This document shows positions 1 to 9,341 of a stretch of 19,496 bases of DNA, piece after piece. Position 1 is the stretch's first letter; each line of letters begins with the position of its first letter. The DNA comes from Chthonomonadaceae bacterium (GTDB lineage Bacteria > Armatimonadota > Chthonomonadetes > Chthonomonadales > Chthonomonadaceae). The notes below the pieces were generated by a model. That model was not told the origin of the DNA, made no database searches, and worked only from the letters and a program-made list of their open reading frames with translations. The DNA lies in assembly GCA_014377395.1 (NCBI GenBank), contig JACMPS010000006.1:1-19496 (forward strand). Reading direction: 5' to 3'. The position numbers and the translations under genes are program-made.

Positions 1-719
1 CGCAAAACCGCCGCTTGCATTGTGTCGAGACGGGAATTAAAGGCGATAAAATCATGATGATATTTTTTGCTTTGCCCGTAATTTCTCAGCATCTTGAGTT
101 TTTCGGCGATTTCAGGATCGTTTGTCGTTGCCGCCCCGCCATCCCCGAACGCTCCCAGATTTTTGCCGGGATAAAACGAAAACGCCGCGACATGACCTAT
201 CGAGCCGACCCGTCTTCCCTTGTACTCGGCTCCGTGTGCCTGGCTTGCATCTTCGACCACCTTGAGGTTGTGCCGCTCGGCAATATCAAGTAAAGCGTCC
301 ATATCGGCGGACTGCCCGTAAAGATGAACAGGCAAAATCGCCTTTGTTCGAGAGGTAATTTTCGCTTCGACGGCGCGGGGATCGAGATTGTAGGTGCGCG
401 GATTGATGTCTGCAAAAACAGGGGTGGCACCGCAAAGCGAAATCCCGGTGGCAGAGGCAATAAATGAGTTTGCCGCCGTAATCACCTCGTCACCCGCCCC
501 AATGCCAAGAGCCGTAAATCCTAGAAAAAGCGCATCGGTTCCGGTTGCGAGTCCGACGGCGTACTTCGCCCCACAGAACTCTGCAAACTCTTCCTCGAAC
601 CGCGAAACTTCTTCACCGAGAATAAAATCGCCGCGCTCCATCACTCCCGTGACTGCCGCCTGGAACTCGTCTTCATGCGCCCTGTATTGCGCTTTTAAGT
701 CTACTAAAGGAATCTTCAT
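1..719 (-). CDS. DegT/DnrJ/EryC1/StrS sugar aminotransferase, mirror copy, 3' end cut by the window edge
   Basis: This is the left-arm copy of the PLP-dependent sugar-nucleotide aminotransferase at 18778-19496, reading leftwards out of the window. It begins with MKIPLVDLKAQY, and 239 codons are visible without interruption. The PLP-binding lysine motif SFYPGKNLGAFGDGG and the VVEDASQAHGA cofactor motif are both present. About a third of the protein is missing beyond the edge. It would catalyse transamination of a keto-sugar nucleotide made by the neighbouring oxidoreductase. Confidence 0.93.
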   Translation of the reverse strand, partial: MKIPLVDLKAQYRAHEDEFQAAVTGVMERGDFILGEEVSRFEEEFAEFCGAKYAVGLATGTDALFLGFTALGIGAGDEVITAANSFIASATGISLCGATPVFADINPRTYNLDPRAVEAKITSRTKAILPVHLYGQSADMDALLDIAERHNLKVVEDASQAHGAEYKGRRVGSIGHVAAFSFYPGKNLGAFGDGGAATTNDPEIAEKLKMLRNYGQSKKYHHDFIAFNSRLDTMQAAVL

Positions 720-956
720 CCGTGTGTTGTCCTTGAAAAAGTTAAAAAGAAAGTGTTAAGTATTGAGAAGTAGGTGTAAGTAGCGATAGTGTGTTAGGGG
801 AATAGTTGGTGCATTTATCGCAGGAATGAATTCCGCGCTCGGAGGCGTGCCGCCCCGTGTCCTGCGGACACACCACTCGTTTTGAGTGTCAAAATGGAGA
901 ATCTTCACCAAAGACGGTTACTTTCCAGCACCCGCTGACTAATTTCAACTCAACAC
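720..956. other. Intergenic region with hairpins and short repeats (mirror copy)
   Basis: This is the 237-base gap between the acetyltransferase and aminotransferase genes, the mirror of 18541-18777. It carries three adjacent small hairpins (819-837, 857-871, 874-888) and a copy of the AAGTGTTRAG repeat (750-767). I see no gene in it. The ribosome binding site of the aminotransferase, AAGGA on the minus strand, lies at its left end (730-734). Confidence 0.7.
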
Positions 957-1514
957 TTAACACTTTTCTTCCATCTCTCCACAGTCTTCGCACCAGAACC
1001 CGCCGTTCTGTTCCGCCAGTTTCCGCCCGCAAAAGCAGACCCATCCAACCTGTTTTGCAGGAACCCCAATGACGAGCGCATGAGGTGCTACATCCTTTGT
1101 CACCACAGCCCCCGCCCCAATAAAAGCGTATTCGCCCACCGTCACGCCGCAAATGATCGTCGCGTTCGCACCAATCGAAGCCCCCTCACGAACACGAGTA
1201 GGGACAAGCCAGTTTTTGCTTGAATAACGGAGTTTTGCGGAGGGCAGGCGGGGTGAGCGAGGCGTTAAATCATTCGTGAACACCGCGTTCGGACCCACGA
1301 AAACCCCGTCCTCAAGCGTCACACCCTCCCACACACAAACTCCATTTTTCAGGGTTACGCCGTCCCCCAGAGTCGCACCGTGCTCGACATAGCTGTGATC
1401 TCCAAGATTACAGTTCTTGCCAATTCTCGCCCCGGCGCAGACGTGAGCGAACGCCCAGACCCGCGTTCCTGACCCGATACATTCCGTTTCCACCAGTGCC
1501 AATTCATGAACCAT
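957..1514 (-). CDS. Hexapeptide-repeat sugar N-acetyltransferase (WbpD/FdtC-like), mirror copy
   Basis: This is the left-arm copy of the 185-residue left-handed beta-helix acetyltransferase at 17983-18540. It has repeated hexapeptides such as IGKNCN, LGDGVT and LEDGVF, the family signature VFVGPNAVFTND, and a C-terminal cysteine-rich tail (C160, C162, C175, C178). The likely role is acetyl-CoA-dependent N-acetylation of the 3-amino sugar made by the adjacent aminotransferase. Its last codons and stop lie in a dispersed repeat. Confidence 0.9.
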   Translation of the reverse strand: MVHELALVETECIGSGTRVWAFAHVCAGARIGKNCNLGDHSYVEHGATLGDGVTLKNGVCVWEGVTLEDGVFVGPNAVFTNDLTPRSPRLPSAKLRYSSKNWLVPTRVREGASIGANATIICGVTVGEYAFIGAGAVVTKDVAPHALVIGVPAKQVGWVCFCGRKLAEQNGGFWCEDCGEMEEKC

Positions 1515-1721
1515 AACTTGCCCTCGATCAATCCATTTTAACCAAACTTAGTCACAACCACCCGCTACGCTAGAGATACAGAGGCACAGAGAAAGACAAA
1601 GGGAAGTGTCATAGTCAAGTGTTGAGGCAAAGATTCCCATCTCTTCTTATTGATTTTCTTTCTCTGCATTTTAATCTGTGTCCATCGGTGTTAATCTGTG
1701 GATAAAACTCTCTTCTGTCTC
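1515..1721. repeat. Intergenic mosaic of dispersed repeats (mirror copy)
   Basis: This is the mirror of 17776-17982. The 39-base block with TCTCTAGCGT (complement here) is at 1556-1594, the AAGTGTTGAG-type block is at 1604-1627, and a 24-base block containing GTGTTAATCTGTGGATAAAA is at 1688-1711. The last is an exact inverted copy of 2851-2874 on the other side of the oxidoreductase gene. I see no gene in it. Confidence 0.8.
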
Positions 1722-2774
1722 TCAGGCAGCGACAGGGAGGCGTGTCTCTGTTTTTGAGAGGGTAGCGACGGGAACACGGATGCCGTTCTGTTGAAGAGAG
1801 CGGTCAATCGCTTCCAGTACCCTCACGTTTTGTAAGCCGACATTGCCGTCTGTGAGCGGCGTTTTCCCTTCGGCAACACAGGTGAGGAAATGCTCGACTT
1901 CTACTCGAAGCGGCTCCGTTGGCTCCACGCGGGGGCTGATAATATCGCCGTCACGCACCAGCAACCGGAACTGCCCGAAACTTTCCGCTTCCTCTTTCGC
2001 ACTGGCGATGCCCTTTTCGTAAATGCGGACGCGCTCGGTTGGGTGTGCGTCATCGAAAACTACGCGCCGCCCGCTTCCTACTGCCACCACTTCGCGCACT
2101 TTATTCGGGCAAACCCACGAGACATGGATATTCGCCATCACGCCACCGAGATATCCCAGCGTGATAAAAACCACATCCTCTAATTTGTGATTGAGGACAG
2201 TTGCGCCGTTCGCCTGCACCCACTCCGGTTGCCGCCCCAGCAAAAACTCACAAATCGCCAGATCGTGCGCGGCTAAATCCCAGGTCACGCCGACATCATT
2301 GCGGACAGAGCCGAAATTCGTGCGCGTCAAATGAAGATAATACAGGTCGCCAAACTTCGGGTCTTCCATGATTTCGCGGGTTTTGTACAGCCCTGAATTG
2401 TAGAAAAAAGTCAGCCCTACCATCAATGTTAGTTTCTTCTCTTCCGCAAGAAAGGTAAGTTCTTCCGCTTGCGCCGAGTCGGTTGTCATCGGCTTTTCCA
2501 CCATGACGTGCTTACCCGCAAGCAAGACTCGTTTCGCCACCTCATAATGAGTGGAAGCGGGTGTCGCCACAATTACGGCGTCAATCCAGCGATTGCTCAG
2601 CACCTCATCAAGTGAGTCCGTTACCGAGAGCAGAGGAAACCGCTCCTGTACCATTTTCAGGCGGAGAGGGTCAGTGTCACACGAGACCACAAGTCGCGCC
2701 TGTGGCAACTCATGCAACAGGCGCACATAATTCATTCCCCAGCGTCCACACCCGACAACAGCGACATTCAGCAT
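1722..2774 (-). CDS. Gfo/Idh/MocA-family sugar-nucleotide oxidoreductase (WbpB-like), mirror copy
   Basis: This is the left-arm copy of the 350-residue NAD(P)-dependent oxidoreductase at 16723-17775. The dinucleotide-binding motif VVGCGRWG (residues 6-13), the EKP motif (93-95) and the WDLAAHD catalytic segment (165-171) are intact. It probably oxidises C3 of a UDP-linked amino sugar, feeding the aminotransferase. It is flanked on both sides by inverted copies of one intergenic repeat. Confidence 0.92.
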   Translation of the reverse strand: MLNVAVVGCGRWGMNYVRLLHELPQARLVVSCDTDPLRLKMVQERFPLLSVTDSLDEVLSNRWIDAVIVATPASTHYEVAKRVLLAGKHVMVEKPMTTDSAQAEELTFLAEEKKLTLMVGLTFFYNSGLYKTREIMEDPKFGDLYYLHLTRTNFGSVRNDVGVTWDLAAHDLAICEFLLGRQPEWVQANGATVLNHKLEDVVFITLGYLGGVMANIHVSWVCPNKVREVVAVGSGRRVVFDDAHPTERVRIYEKGIASAKEEAESFGQFRLLVRDGDIISPRVEPTEPLRVEVEHFLTCVAEGKTPLTDGNVGLQNVRVLEAIDRSLQQNGIRVPVATLSKTETRLPVAA

Positions 2775-2921
2775 CGTATAAAACCTTTTCTAAGAATAAT
2801 TCAGATTAACCACCCGCCACGCTAGAGACACAGAAGCACAGAGAAATGCAAGAGTTTTATCCACAGATTAACACAGAGATAGGGATTAAAATGCAAATGC
2901 AAAAACGAGTAAATCTTTATC
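2775..2921. repeat. Intergenic mosaic of dispersed repeats (mirror copy)
   Basis: This is the mirror of 16576-16722. It holds the 39-base block at 2808-2846, the 24-base block at 2851-2874, and the edge of the tandem AAGTGTTGAG-type block (2921-2944) that runs into the 3' end of the 749-residue gene. I see no gene in it. The SD-like AGAAAAGG for the oxidoreductase lies at 2784-2791 on the minus strand. Confidence 0.8.
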
Positions 2922-5171
2922 TCAACACTTAATACTCAACACTTTCCTGTGTGTTTGCAAGAGTGGAACCCCTAAAAATTGAGCGAACTCTGCGTCTGCC
3001 GCACCGTTCACCGCGAGGACGGCATCTACAATTGGCAGGGCGTGAGCGCGGATCATACTTTCTATCGGTTCGGTGAGGAGCGTGACTTTAGGAATTTTTT
3101 CGAGCGAGACACCGAGTGTTTCCGTGAGAAAGTCAGACATACGCTGAACAATCGGGGCGGGGTCGGGATATTGGTCGGGCGGGATCGGCAGGAGCAGAAT
3201 GACGGGATCATTCACAGAGTAGTGACCGACATAACTCTGCAAAAGAGGTTGCCATTGTGCGGGTTCGTTCCAATCGGGGAGCGCGATCAAACGAGTGATT
3301 TGTGAAGACTGCGTGGCGGCTTGTCGTTGCGCGGCAGGTGCAATTTTCTCGCGGAGTTCCTTGAAGTAAGCGTTTGCTTCGGCATAAACGGGACATGCAG
3401 CAAGAATGACTAGAAACTCGTCGAGCGACTGCGACGCTTCCTCAACGCATTCCATTTCCAGCAAAAGAGCCGCCCTGTCCTGCCAAGCATCGAAATGGAA
3501 TGGACTGTTTTCAATGGCGAGTGCGTAGGCGATCAGTGCTTTTTCGGGTTTACCTGATGTGCGAAGGGAACAGGCATAACCGTAAGCGGTTTCCCCGGAG
3601 TGCGGGCGATAACTCAGGGCTTTTTCGAGAAAGGCGCAGGAGGTCTCGAAGTCCTGACGTGAGGACGCAATTTCGCCGAGCGCAACAGAGACTCGATGCG
3701 TCAGTAAGATGCGAGTCTCCTCTGTCCACTCAGGCGAACCCGGCGCGTGATCGAGCCAGATGCGCTCCCGCTCCACATCGAAGGAGCCGTAAGAGGAGGA
3801 AAAAACCAACCCGCGCAGTTGATGCGAGGTCAGAGGAGGCGACTCAAGCGAACTGAGTGCCGTGAGAAGAGCGTTCTCTCCTTCCTCGGTGCGGTTGAGG
3901 GCAAGTTGAAGTCCGGCAAGATTGATCAGAGTGGCAATATGGTCGGGTTCCGCGAGTAAAACTTTCTGGCACAGCGTGACGGCGGAATGGAAACACGAGT
4001 CGCGGTAAGGCGATTGCATCGCGTGACCTTCTTTGCTTGCCAGCACCGAGCGCAGGGCGAGAACATCGGTTTTCGCGGTCTTTGTCGCAGTCCCAGAAGA
4101 GGGCGCGTCAGTCAACTTCGCGGCGTAAAGGTTCGCCTCGACACGCGCAAAAGAGTGCGGCGATGAAAGGTAAGTTTGCAGGGTCAGCAGACGCAACTCT
4201 CCCTCTTCATCGTGAAGGATCGCACGAGAGTGAACGGCATTACGGGCACGCTTGTGCGCCATGACAAGCGGTTCGATCTCGGAGAAAAAGCGGCTGAGTT
4301 GATGCGCGTAGGAATAGGGCGCGACGGCTCTGTGTCCGGCGTTTGTAATCTGTTCGCGTTCAGGGGCGTTCTGGGGGTTGAGATAATGATCTACAATCGC
4401 CTCGAAATCGTCCTCACCATAAAGGACGAGGTGTTCTTTGTCCGTGAACAGCGTCTCGATTTCCGGGTTGCCACGCTCGTAGAGAAGTAGGGAATTGCAC
4501 GCCAGCGTTTCATAAACCCTCATGTTGACGCCACCCGCCACGCTCCGGTTGAAGACGATCTTCGCCCGGTTCATCGCCTCGGTGTAAGCGTCACCGATCA
4601 CGCCGGAAGTCAAAACGACGTGGTATTTTTGTGACAGTTTCGCCACCCGCGCGAGCCAGCGAGAACGCTCCGACTGCACCGCATGATTAAAATTCCCGAT
4701 CATCAATAGGTCAATGTCTTTTTGCTCCGGGGTGAAGTCGGGCAGTTTTCGATGAATCGCTGGATCATATCCCCACAGCAAAGCACTCATTGTGTTTGTA
4801 AAACCTGCCGCGTTCAGGGCTTTGCACCCCTCTTTATCCGCCACCAGTAAGTCGAACACATCTCCCGCATTTCGCAATGCCAGCCCACCCAGGTTCCAAT
4901 CGCCAAAAACCCCAATCGTGTAACATTCAGCGTTTTCGAGACCGGGCGGCGTCAAGTTGTACTCAGGACTCCAGTGAACATAAACATCAGGCTTCCAACC
5001 GGGCGGACACTGCGCGAGTAGTTCTTCCCACGTCATTCCTTCGGTGTAGAGAACCTGCGCGTAGCCATTCCCAAACGCGAGAACGTCGTCGAACTTGTTC
5101 TCACGCCCCGGCAACGCACGGTACTGATTCAGTTCGGGAATCTGGTTTGTATGTCCGATTAAAATTCGCAT
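2922..5171 (-). CDS. CgeB-like glycosyltransferase with TPR repeats, mirror copy
   Basis: This is the left-arm copy of the 749-residue protein at 14326-16575, with an identical sequence. The glycosyltransferase part lies at about residues 1-300, with the CgeB-type signature around 206-232 (FNRSVAGGVNMRVYETLACN). TPR-like helices follow at about 390-600 and a separate C-terminal alpha/beta module at about 625-745. It likely transfers a sugar during surface-glycan assembly; the acceptor and donor are unknown. Confidence 0.88.
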   Translation of the reverse strand: MRILIGHTNQIPELNQYRALPGRENKFDDVLAFGNGYAQVLYTEGMTWEELLAQCPPGWKPDVYVHWSPEYNLTPPGLENAECYTIGVFGDWNLGGLALRNAGDVFDLLVADKEGCKALNAAGFTNTMSALLWGYDPAIHRKLPDFTPEQKDIDLLMIGNFNHAVQSERSRWLARVAKLSQKYHVVLTSGVIGDAYTEAMNRAKIVFNRSVAGGVNMRVYETLACNSLLLYERGNPEIETLFTDKEHLVLYGEDDFEAIVDHYLNPQNAPEREQITNAGHRAVAPYSYAHQLSRFFSEIEPLVMAHKRARNAVHSRAILHDEEGELRLLTLQTYLSSPHSFARVEANLYAAKLTDAPSSGTATKTAKTDVLALRSVLASKEGHAMQSPYRDSCFHSAVTLCQKVLLAEPDHIATLINLAGLQLALNRTEEGENALLTALSSLESPPLTSHQLRGLVFSSSYGSFDVERERIWLDHAPGSPEWTEETRILLTHRVSVALGEIASSRQDFETSCAFLEKALSYRPHSGETAYGYACSLRTSGKPEKALIAYALAIENSPFHFDAWQDRAALLLEMECVEEASQSLDEFLVILAACPVYAEANAYFKELREKIAPAAQRQAATQSSQITRLIALPDWNEPAQWQPLLQSYVGHYSVNDPVILLLPIPPDQYPDPAPIVQRMSDFLTETLGVSLEKIPKVTLLTEPIESMIRAHALPIVDAVLAVNGAADAEFAQFLGVPLLQTHRKVLSIKC

Positions 5172-5528
5172 GATAAGAGTTTTCTGTTACGCACCTGATT
5201 ACTCATTCTGTAAAGAGTGAAGCCCCCACCCTGATCTCGCCCACTCAGCCCTCCCCAAAATCCGGAAGAGGGGAGTAGGTGCAAAAACCGTTCAGTCTTT
5301 TTTCCTCCTCCTTACGGAAGGGGGGAGGTTAGGAGGGGGTTGGTATTTGCTTTCTCCTACCGCATCGCGTCCGAAGGACGCCCTCACCGAAGGTGCTTAG
5401 CGCAAGGATAAACTAGACCGTTGAAATCCATCAAATCGCTGATTAACCATTGACAAACCCCACCTCAACCCTCTCCTTGCATAAGGGGAGGGAGTGAAGA
5501 CAATAAGCCTTAATCCTTAACCCTTCCT
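5172..5528. repeat. 357-base intergenic region full of small hairpin repeats (mirror copy)
   Basis: This is the mirror of 13969-14325. The hairpins are GCGTCC-GAA-GGACGC at 5367-5381, CACC-GAA-GGTG at 5385-5395, and a 9-of-10 base-pair stem with loop GCAT at 5469-5492. A C/T- and G-rich imperfect hairpin lies near 5303-5330. I see no gene, no promoter I would defend, and no terminator with a T-run after its stem. Confidence 0.75.
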
Positions 5529-8500
5529 CTACAGCAACCTTTTGATCTCCGCTTCTAAAATGCGGGTGACGTGCGGGTAGGTAAAGTTTGCTTTAAGGTG
5601 AGCGCGTCCTTTTTCGCCGAGTCCCAACAGGGTGTTTCGGTCTGAAAAGGCGCGGCGCATCAGCTGGCGCAGGTGTCCCACGCTCGGTTCCGCCCAGAAG
5701 TGACCCCGATAGGTCGGCGTTTCAATTGCCGCAGTTTCGGAGACCTCCACCAGAGTATAGTCCAGAAGAAGGCTGTTTTCCTCGTTGAGAAACGCTGTCT
5801 GTCCGCTCCAATTTGTAGCGATCACGGGGAGAGCCATCGCCATTGCTTCCATGAGGGGGCGTCCCCAACCTTCGCCGCGAGTAGGAGAGACGTAGCAATC
5901 GGCGGCACGGTAAAGGTGCGGCATCTGTGCATCTGAAAGAGCTGCGTCCTGAAAAATGATGTCCGGGCAAGTTTCCGGGTCGAGGTTCAGTGTTTTCGTG
6001 AGATAATCCGAGACCTGTGCAAAAATTTGATCGGTGGTGTAGCCCATCGAAGAGTGCGTTTTCAGGATCAAAGTCACGTCTTCATCAGTCCGAAATTCCT
6101 CTACGTAAGCCTTTATCAGCACGTCCCAGCCTTTGCGAAGTGTCCAGTCGAAGAGCGAAAGGAAAGAGTAGCCGTTTGCGCCGTCAATGGAGAGAGGCTT
6201 CAGGTCTCGGCGATAGGGTGACAGATCAATCGCACCCGGCACGATCCGCAATTTGTCCCGCTCGACGCCTGCACGAGCGAACGTTTCCCGGTTAAATTCG
6301 CCGGGAACCCAGACGGCATCCATCCGGTTGCAAGCGGCTGCCCACCCTTCGGGAAGGCGGTCTGTCTCAAACATCGTGCGCCCCACATTTGCACGGGAAA
6401 GGGGATCGTTCTGGAAATGCGGCGCGAGAATGTGCCAGATCGAAAGCGGCTTGAGGGGAGCGGGACGGGCGAGTGCCGCTTGCAAAATCCGCTTTCGGTC
6501 AGGGGGGAGTGGGGCGATTTTCTCACTCCACCGGATTTCACGAGAGGCAGGAGCCAGTCCGTTTGCATCTTGTGAGGCGAGGGCAAAGAGAAAATGTCGT
6601 GCCTCATCCGCATACCCCGAAGGATCGAGCAAGGGGGCGTTCCAGACAATTGGCAACGAATTGTCAGTGATTGGTGCGCTCTCTTTTTGCTCCAGAAGCC
6701 CCCCGGAGACAACGGCAAATCCCCGACGCAAGCGTTGCTGAACTTCCGCCACTTTTGCGGAGTCGCCCAGGAGCCGCGCAATCTCCAAACGGAGGCGCAG
6801 TGCCGCGTCGTAAAGTGGGGGCGTGGGGGCGTTCCGAATGGCGTCTTCCGCTTCTGCAACAGCGACCATCGCCAGCCCGCCGCCCATCAGATCACGAGCG
6901 TAATTCATCGAGCCGCGAGTCGCGTCTTCGGGTCTGCCGAGATAATCATAGGGGCAGTTTTCATCGTCTTCCACGCGCACATTGAGCGGCGTGTTTTCGT
7001 CCCACGTCGCCTGTACCGTTGTCAGGTTGCGATAGGAAACCTCGAAAGCACGCTGTACCTCAGCGTTGGTATAAAGGTAAGGCACGATGCCACAGGCAAA
7101 CGGAATCCGGTCAAACGGCTTGCGTTGAAAAACAACGGTGTTGGTTTTCGCCTCGAAGGAGATAAGCCAGCGATGTGTCGGGTGTCCATAAAAAGATTCC
7201 CATAGCACGTTCGGCGTCTCGATAAAGCCGCGCTTGCCCACTCGTTGCAGTTCTCTTAAGGCACTCGCCGGGTCAATGACGTGTTCCAGTACCATGCGGC
7301 AACACACCACATCAAACGATTTTGAGGTGAAAGGAAGGCTTTGTACGTCGCCACAGACAAGCGGCTTTTCGCGTGAAATCGTCAAGCCCTGCCGATGCAC
7401 TCCCTCGAACACATCGAAGTCAATAGAGACATCGGCGCGTTTAAGAGGGCGTTGTCCGCCCCCCACATCCAGCACCCGGTCTCCCTCTTTCACGCCAATG
7501 TCGGCGGCGAGTCGGTCATCATAGCCCGTGTGCGCGTAAAAGACTTTTCCCGCGAAATTGCTTTCAATATCGGTGGTGTCTTCTACCGTTGGTGGCATCA
7601 AAGCAAGGTTGAGCTGTGCATTTTCATCACGAACCGAGAGCCGTGCATTCTGTCGAAAAGTCGTGTTCTCCGGTTCGATTTGAGCTGCCTTTGCAAACTC
7701 AGAAAGGGCTTTTTCGCGCCGCCCGTCCTGCCAGAGAGCGCACCCGTAGGCATTGTGTGCAATAGGGTTTTCGGGGGTCAGTTCACAGGCACGTTCTGCG
7801 TCCGCCATGATGATCGAGGTGGGAACGCCGCCCCATCGCAATCCGTTCACTGCCGCATCGAGGTGCAGCTCTCCTGCTTGAAGCGGATCATCATAATCGA
7901 TGCCCGCGTCCGGCTCCACACGAAACTTAAATTCACCCTCCCACTGAAGTTGGGTGCAGACAAGGTTGCGATACGTCCATTCTACGGTGCGCTGATATTC
8001 GCCCATCGCAAACCATTGCCCGCGCATACAATAGCGAAACGGCGCACGGAGAAACGGCTTTCGCTTGAAGACAAGGGTGGGAGTGCCGCCGTCCGGGTCG
8101 GCTTCAAGCCAGGTCAGCCAGCGGTGAGTCGGGTGTCCGCCAAAGTATTCAGAGAGAGGAGAGGGGGTTTCAATAAAGCCGCGCTTTGCCACGCGCATGA
8201 GTTCGGTGCAAGCGGCGGTGGGATCAATGACGTGTTCCAGCACGGCACGGCAGTAGGCGAAATCGAACTCCTTATCCTCAAATGGCAAGTCTTCCGCAAA
8301 GCACTGCACAATTTTTCGGCGTCCTTTGTTGTCTTCGGCGGCGCGTCCACTGCGATGAATCCCGTCGTCGGGAAAGGCATCGGTGACAACATTTGCACGA
8401 GAAAACGAAGCGTCTCCGCCCCCCACGTCAATCACGCGATCCGTCGGCTTGATTGCAAGCAACGAGGTCATCAATTTATCGCTGAGAGAGGGATAATTGC

Positions 8501-8627
8501 GCCCTGCAAAATTGGTGATTGGGATTAGATACTGCCCGTCTGTCCACTCCAGTTCGATCAAGTCGTTCCACTGGAGGTCGTTGGGAGCAATGTCGGGTTG
8601 TGGGCGGGTGCGGGCAAGTGCGGTCAT
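5529..8627 (-). CDS. Tandem methyltransferase / TPR / GT4 glycosyltransferase fusion, mirror copy
   Basis: This is the left-arm copy of the 1032-residue protein at 10870-13968. It carries two SAM-dependent methyltransferase domains (motif I DVGGG at residues 67-71 and 387-391), a TPR-like linker at about 275-321, and a C-terminal GT4 glycosyltransferase (about 655-1032) with the E919/E927 EX7E pair. SD AGGAGA lies nine bases before the ATG on the minus strand (8637-8642). The long open frames antisense to it are shadows. Confidence 0.9.
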   Translation of the reverse strand: MTALARTRPQPDIAPNDLQWNDLIELEWTDGQYLIPITNFAGRNYPSLSDKLMTSLLAIKPTDRVIDVGGGDASFSRANVVTDAFPDDGIHRSGRAAEDNKGRRKIVQCFAEDLPFEDKEFDFAYCRAVLEHVIDPTAACTELMRVAKRGFIETPSPLSEYFGGHPTHRWLTWLEADPDGGTPTLVFKRKPFLRAPFRYCMRGQWFAMGEYQRTVEWTYRNLVCTQLQWEGEFKFRVEPDAGIDYDDPLQAGELHLDAAVNGLRWGGVPTSIIMADAERACELTPENPIAHNAYGCALWQDGRREKALSEFAKAAQIEPENTTFRQNARLSVRDENAQLNLALMPPTVEDTTDIESNFAGKVFYAHTGYDDRLAADIGVKEGDRVLDVGGGQRPLKRADVSIDFDVFEGVHRQGLTISREKPLVCGDVQSLPFTSKSFDVVCCRMVLEHVIDPASALRELQRVGKRGFIETPNVLWESFYGHPTHRWLISFEAKTNTVVFQRKPFDRIPFACGIVPYLYTNAEVQRAFEVSYRNLTTVQATWDENTPLNVRVEDDENCPYDYLGRPEDATRGSMNYARDLMGGGLAMVAVAEAEDAIRNAPTPPLYDAALRLRLEIARLLGDSAKVAEVQQRLRRGFAVVSGGLLEQKESAPITDNSLPIVWNAPLLDPSGYADEARHFLFALASQDANGLAPASREIRWSEKIAPLPPDRKRILQAALARPAPLKPLSIWHILAPHFQNDPLSRANVGRTMFETDRLPEGWAAACNRMDAVWVPGEFNRETFARAGVERDKLRIVPGAIDLSPYRRDLKPLSIDGANGYSFLSLFDWTLRKGWDVLIKAYVEEFRTDEDVTLILKTHSSMGYTTDQIFAQVSDYLTKTLNLDPETCPDIIFQDAALSDAQMPHLYRAADCYVSPTRGEGWGRPLMEAMAMALPVIATNWSGQTAFLNEENSLLLDYTLVEVSETAAIETPTYRGHFWAEPSVGHLRQLMRRAFSDRNTLLGLGEKGRAHLKANFTYPHVTRILEAEIKRLL

Positions 8628-8705
8628 ATCAAATAGTCTCCTGTTATCCGTGTTATCGGGACTTCGCGAAAACTTTTACAGGTAAATTTTCCGGTAGGGT
8701 ATCCT
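8628..8705. promoter_or_regulatory. Divergent intergenic region between the polysaccharide operon and the toxin pair (mirror copy)
   Basis: These 78 bases separate two outward-pointing genes and so must hold the start signals of both. For the rightward gene AGGG at 8696-8699 is a plausible ribosome binding site, six bases before the ATG at 8706. For the leftward gene AGGAGA (complement of 8637-8642) is a good one. TTCGCGAA at 8663-8670 is an 8-base palindrome that could be an operator. No convincing -35/-10 pair was found. Confidence 0.45.
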
Positions 8706-9341
8706 ATGGTTATGAACGTAAGATTATTGCCGGATCATCTGATTACGCTTTTTGGAAACTACTACCTCGGTGGAGTGAGAGGCGAAGACTTTGTCGCGTG
8801 GGCGGTGGACAGATTGCTGGAAGGGGAAGACACGCCGTATCTCTGTGTCCTTGCTGGAGAATCCTCTTCGATCCTGACAACAGACGCAGAGGCACTTTTC
8901 CGAACGGCTCTGGAAGAAATGAACCTCCCGTCTCTCGATGATCTAAAACTTCATTTTTTGGTACGCCGGATTTCAGAGGAGTTCCTGGCGGATCAAATTT
9001 CTGCGATTGATGCGTGTAATCAAATTGACACACTCTCATTCCGTTTCCATGAGTCTATCGATTACAACGAAACCGGGTGGGAGGAATGGGAGGCACTTGC
9101 GGAAGGTCTCAGCCAACTTTCCGAACCCTTCCCTTATTCACTTCCCGATCCCTCTGAAATGACATTAGAAAACTTTCCTGATTATGCAAAAGCAACGGCA
9201 CGGAAATTCTTGGCTCGGTTGTATCCGAGGGCGGATTGGGCAGAACAGTTCAAGGAAATAGCGGCATCCGGTGAGGACAAATTACTCGACGAGGAGACGC
9301 AATCGCTGACAGAATGGGAACAGAAGAACTGGAAATGGTAG
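8706..9341 (+). CDS. Acidic hypothetical protein, 211 residues, overlapping mazF
   Basis: I do not recognise a named family. The protein is soluble, with no signal peptide or membrane segment, and is rich in Glu and Asp. An N-terminal helical stretch at residues 28-52 reads DFVAWAVDRLLEGEDTPYLC and then VLAGE, which looks conserved-domain-like. A second helical part spans about 80-140, and the C-terminus is a charged Trp-rich tail (EWEQKNWKW). The start at 8706 has AGGG six bases upstream; a second ATG at 8712 is possible. Its stop overlaps the preferred mazF start by seven bases, so the two are probably translated together. Its position is that of an antitoxin, but it is far longer than MazE proteins and I see no DNA-binding fold, so the function is open. 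Confidence 0.8.
   Translation: MVMNVRLLPDHLITLFGNYYLGGVRGEDFVAWAVDRLLEGEDTPYLCVLAGESSSILTTDAEALFRTALEEMNLPSLDDLKLHFLVRRISEEFLADQISAIDACNQIDTLSFRFHESIDYNETGWEEWEALAEGLSQLSEPFPYSLPDPSEMTLENFPDYAKATARKFLARLYPRADWAEQFKEIAASGEDKLLDEETQSLTEWEQKNWKW

Noticed and set aside
15..460. Small open frames at the left edge
   Set aside because: They are other-frame shadows of the truncated DegT aminotransferase, whose own frame is open across the edge.
7395..8528. Long open frame (377 codons) antisense to the methyltransferase-glycosyltransferase gene, with its mirror at 10969-12102
   Set aside because: It lies wholly inside a gene with clear domain motifs, its translation shows no recognisable family, and it reads as a shadow of codon bias on the other strand. 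The same holds for the 219-, 203- and 162-codon frames in that gene.
8674..8704. Promoter TTTACA ... TATCCT before the 211-residue gene
   Set aside because: The spacing is 19 bases and the putative -10 runs into the start codon region, so it is no better than chance.
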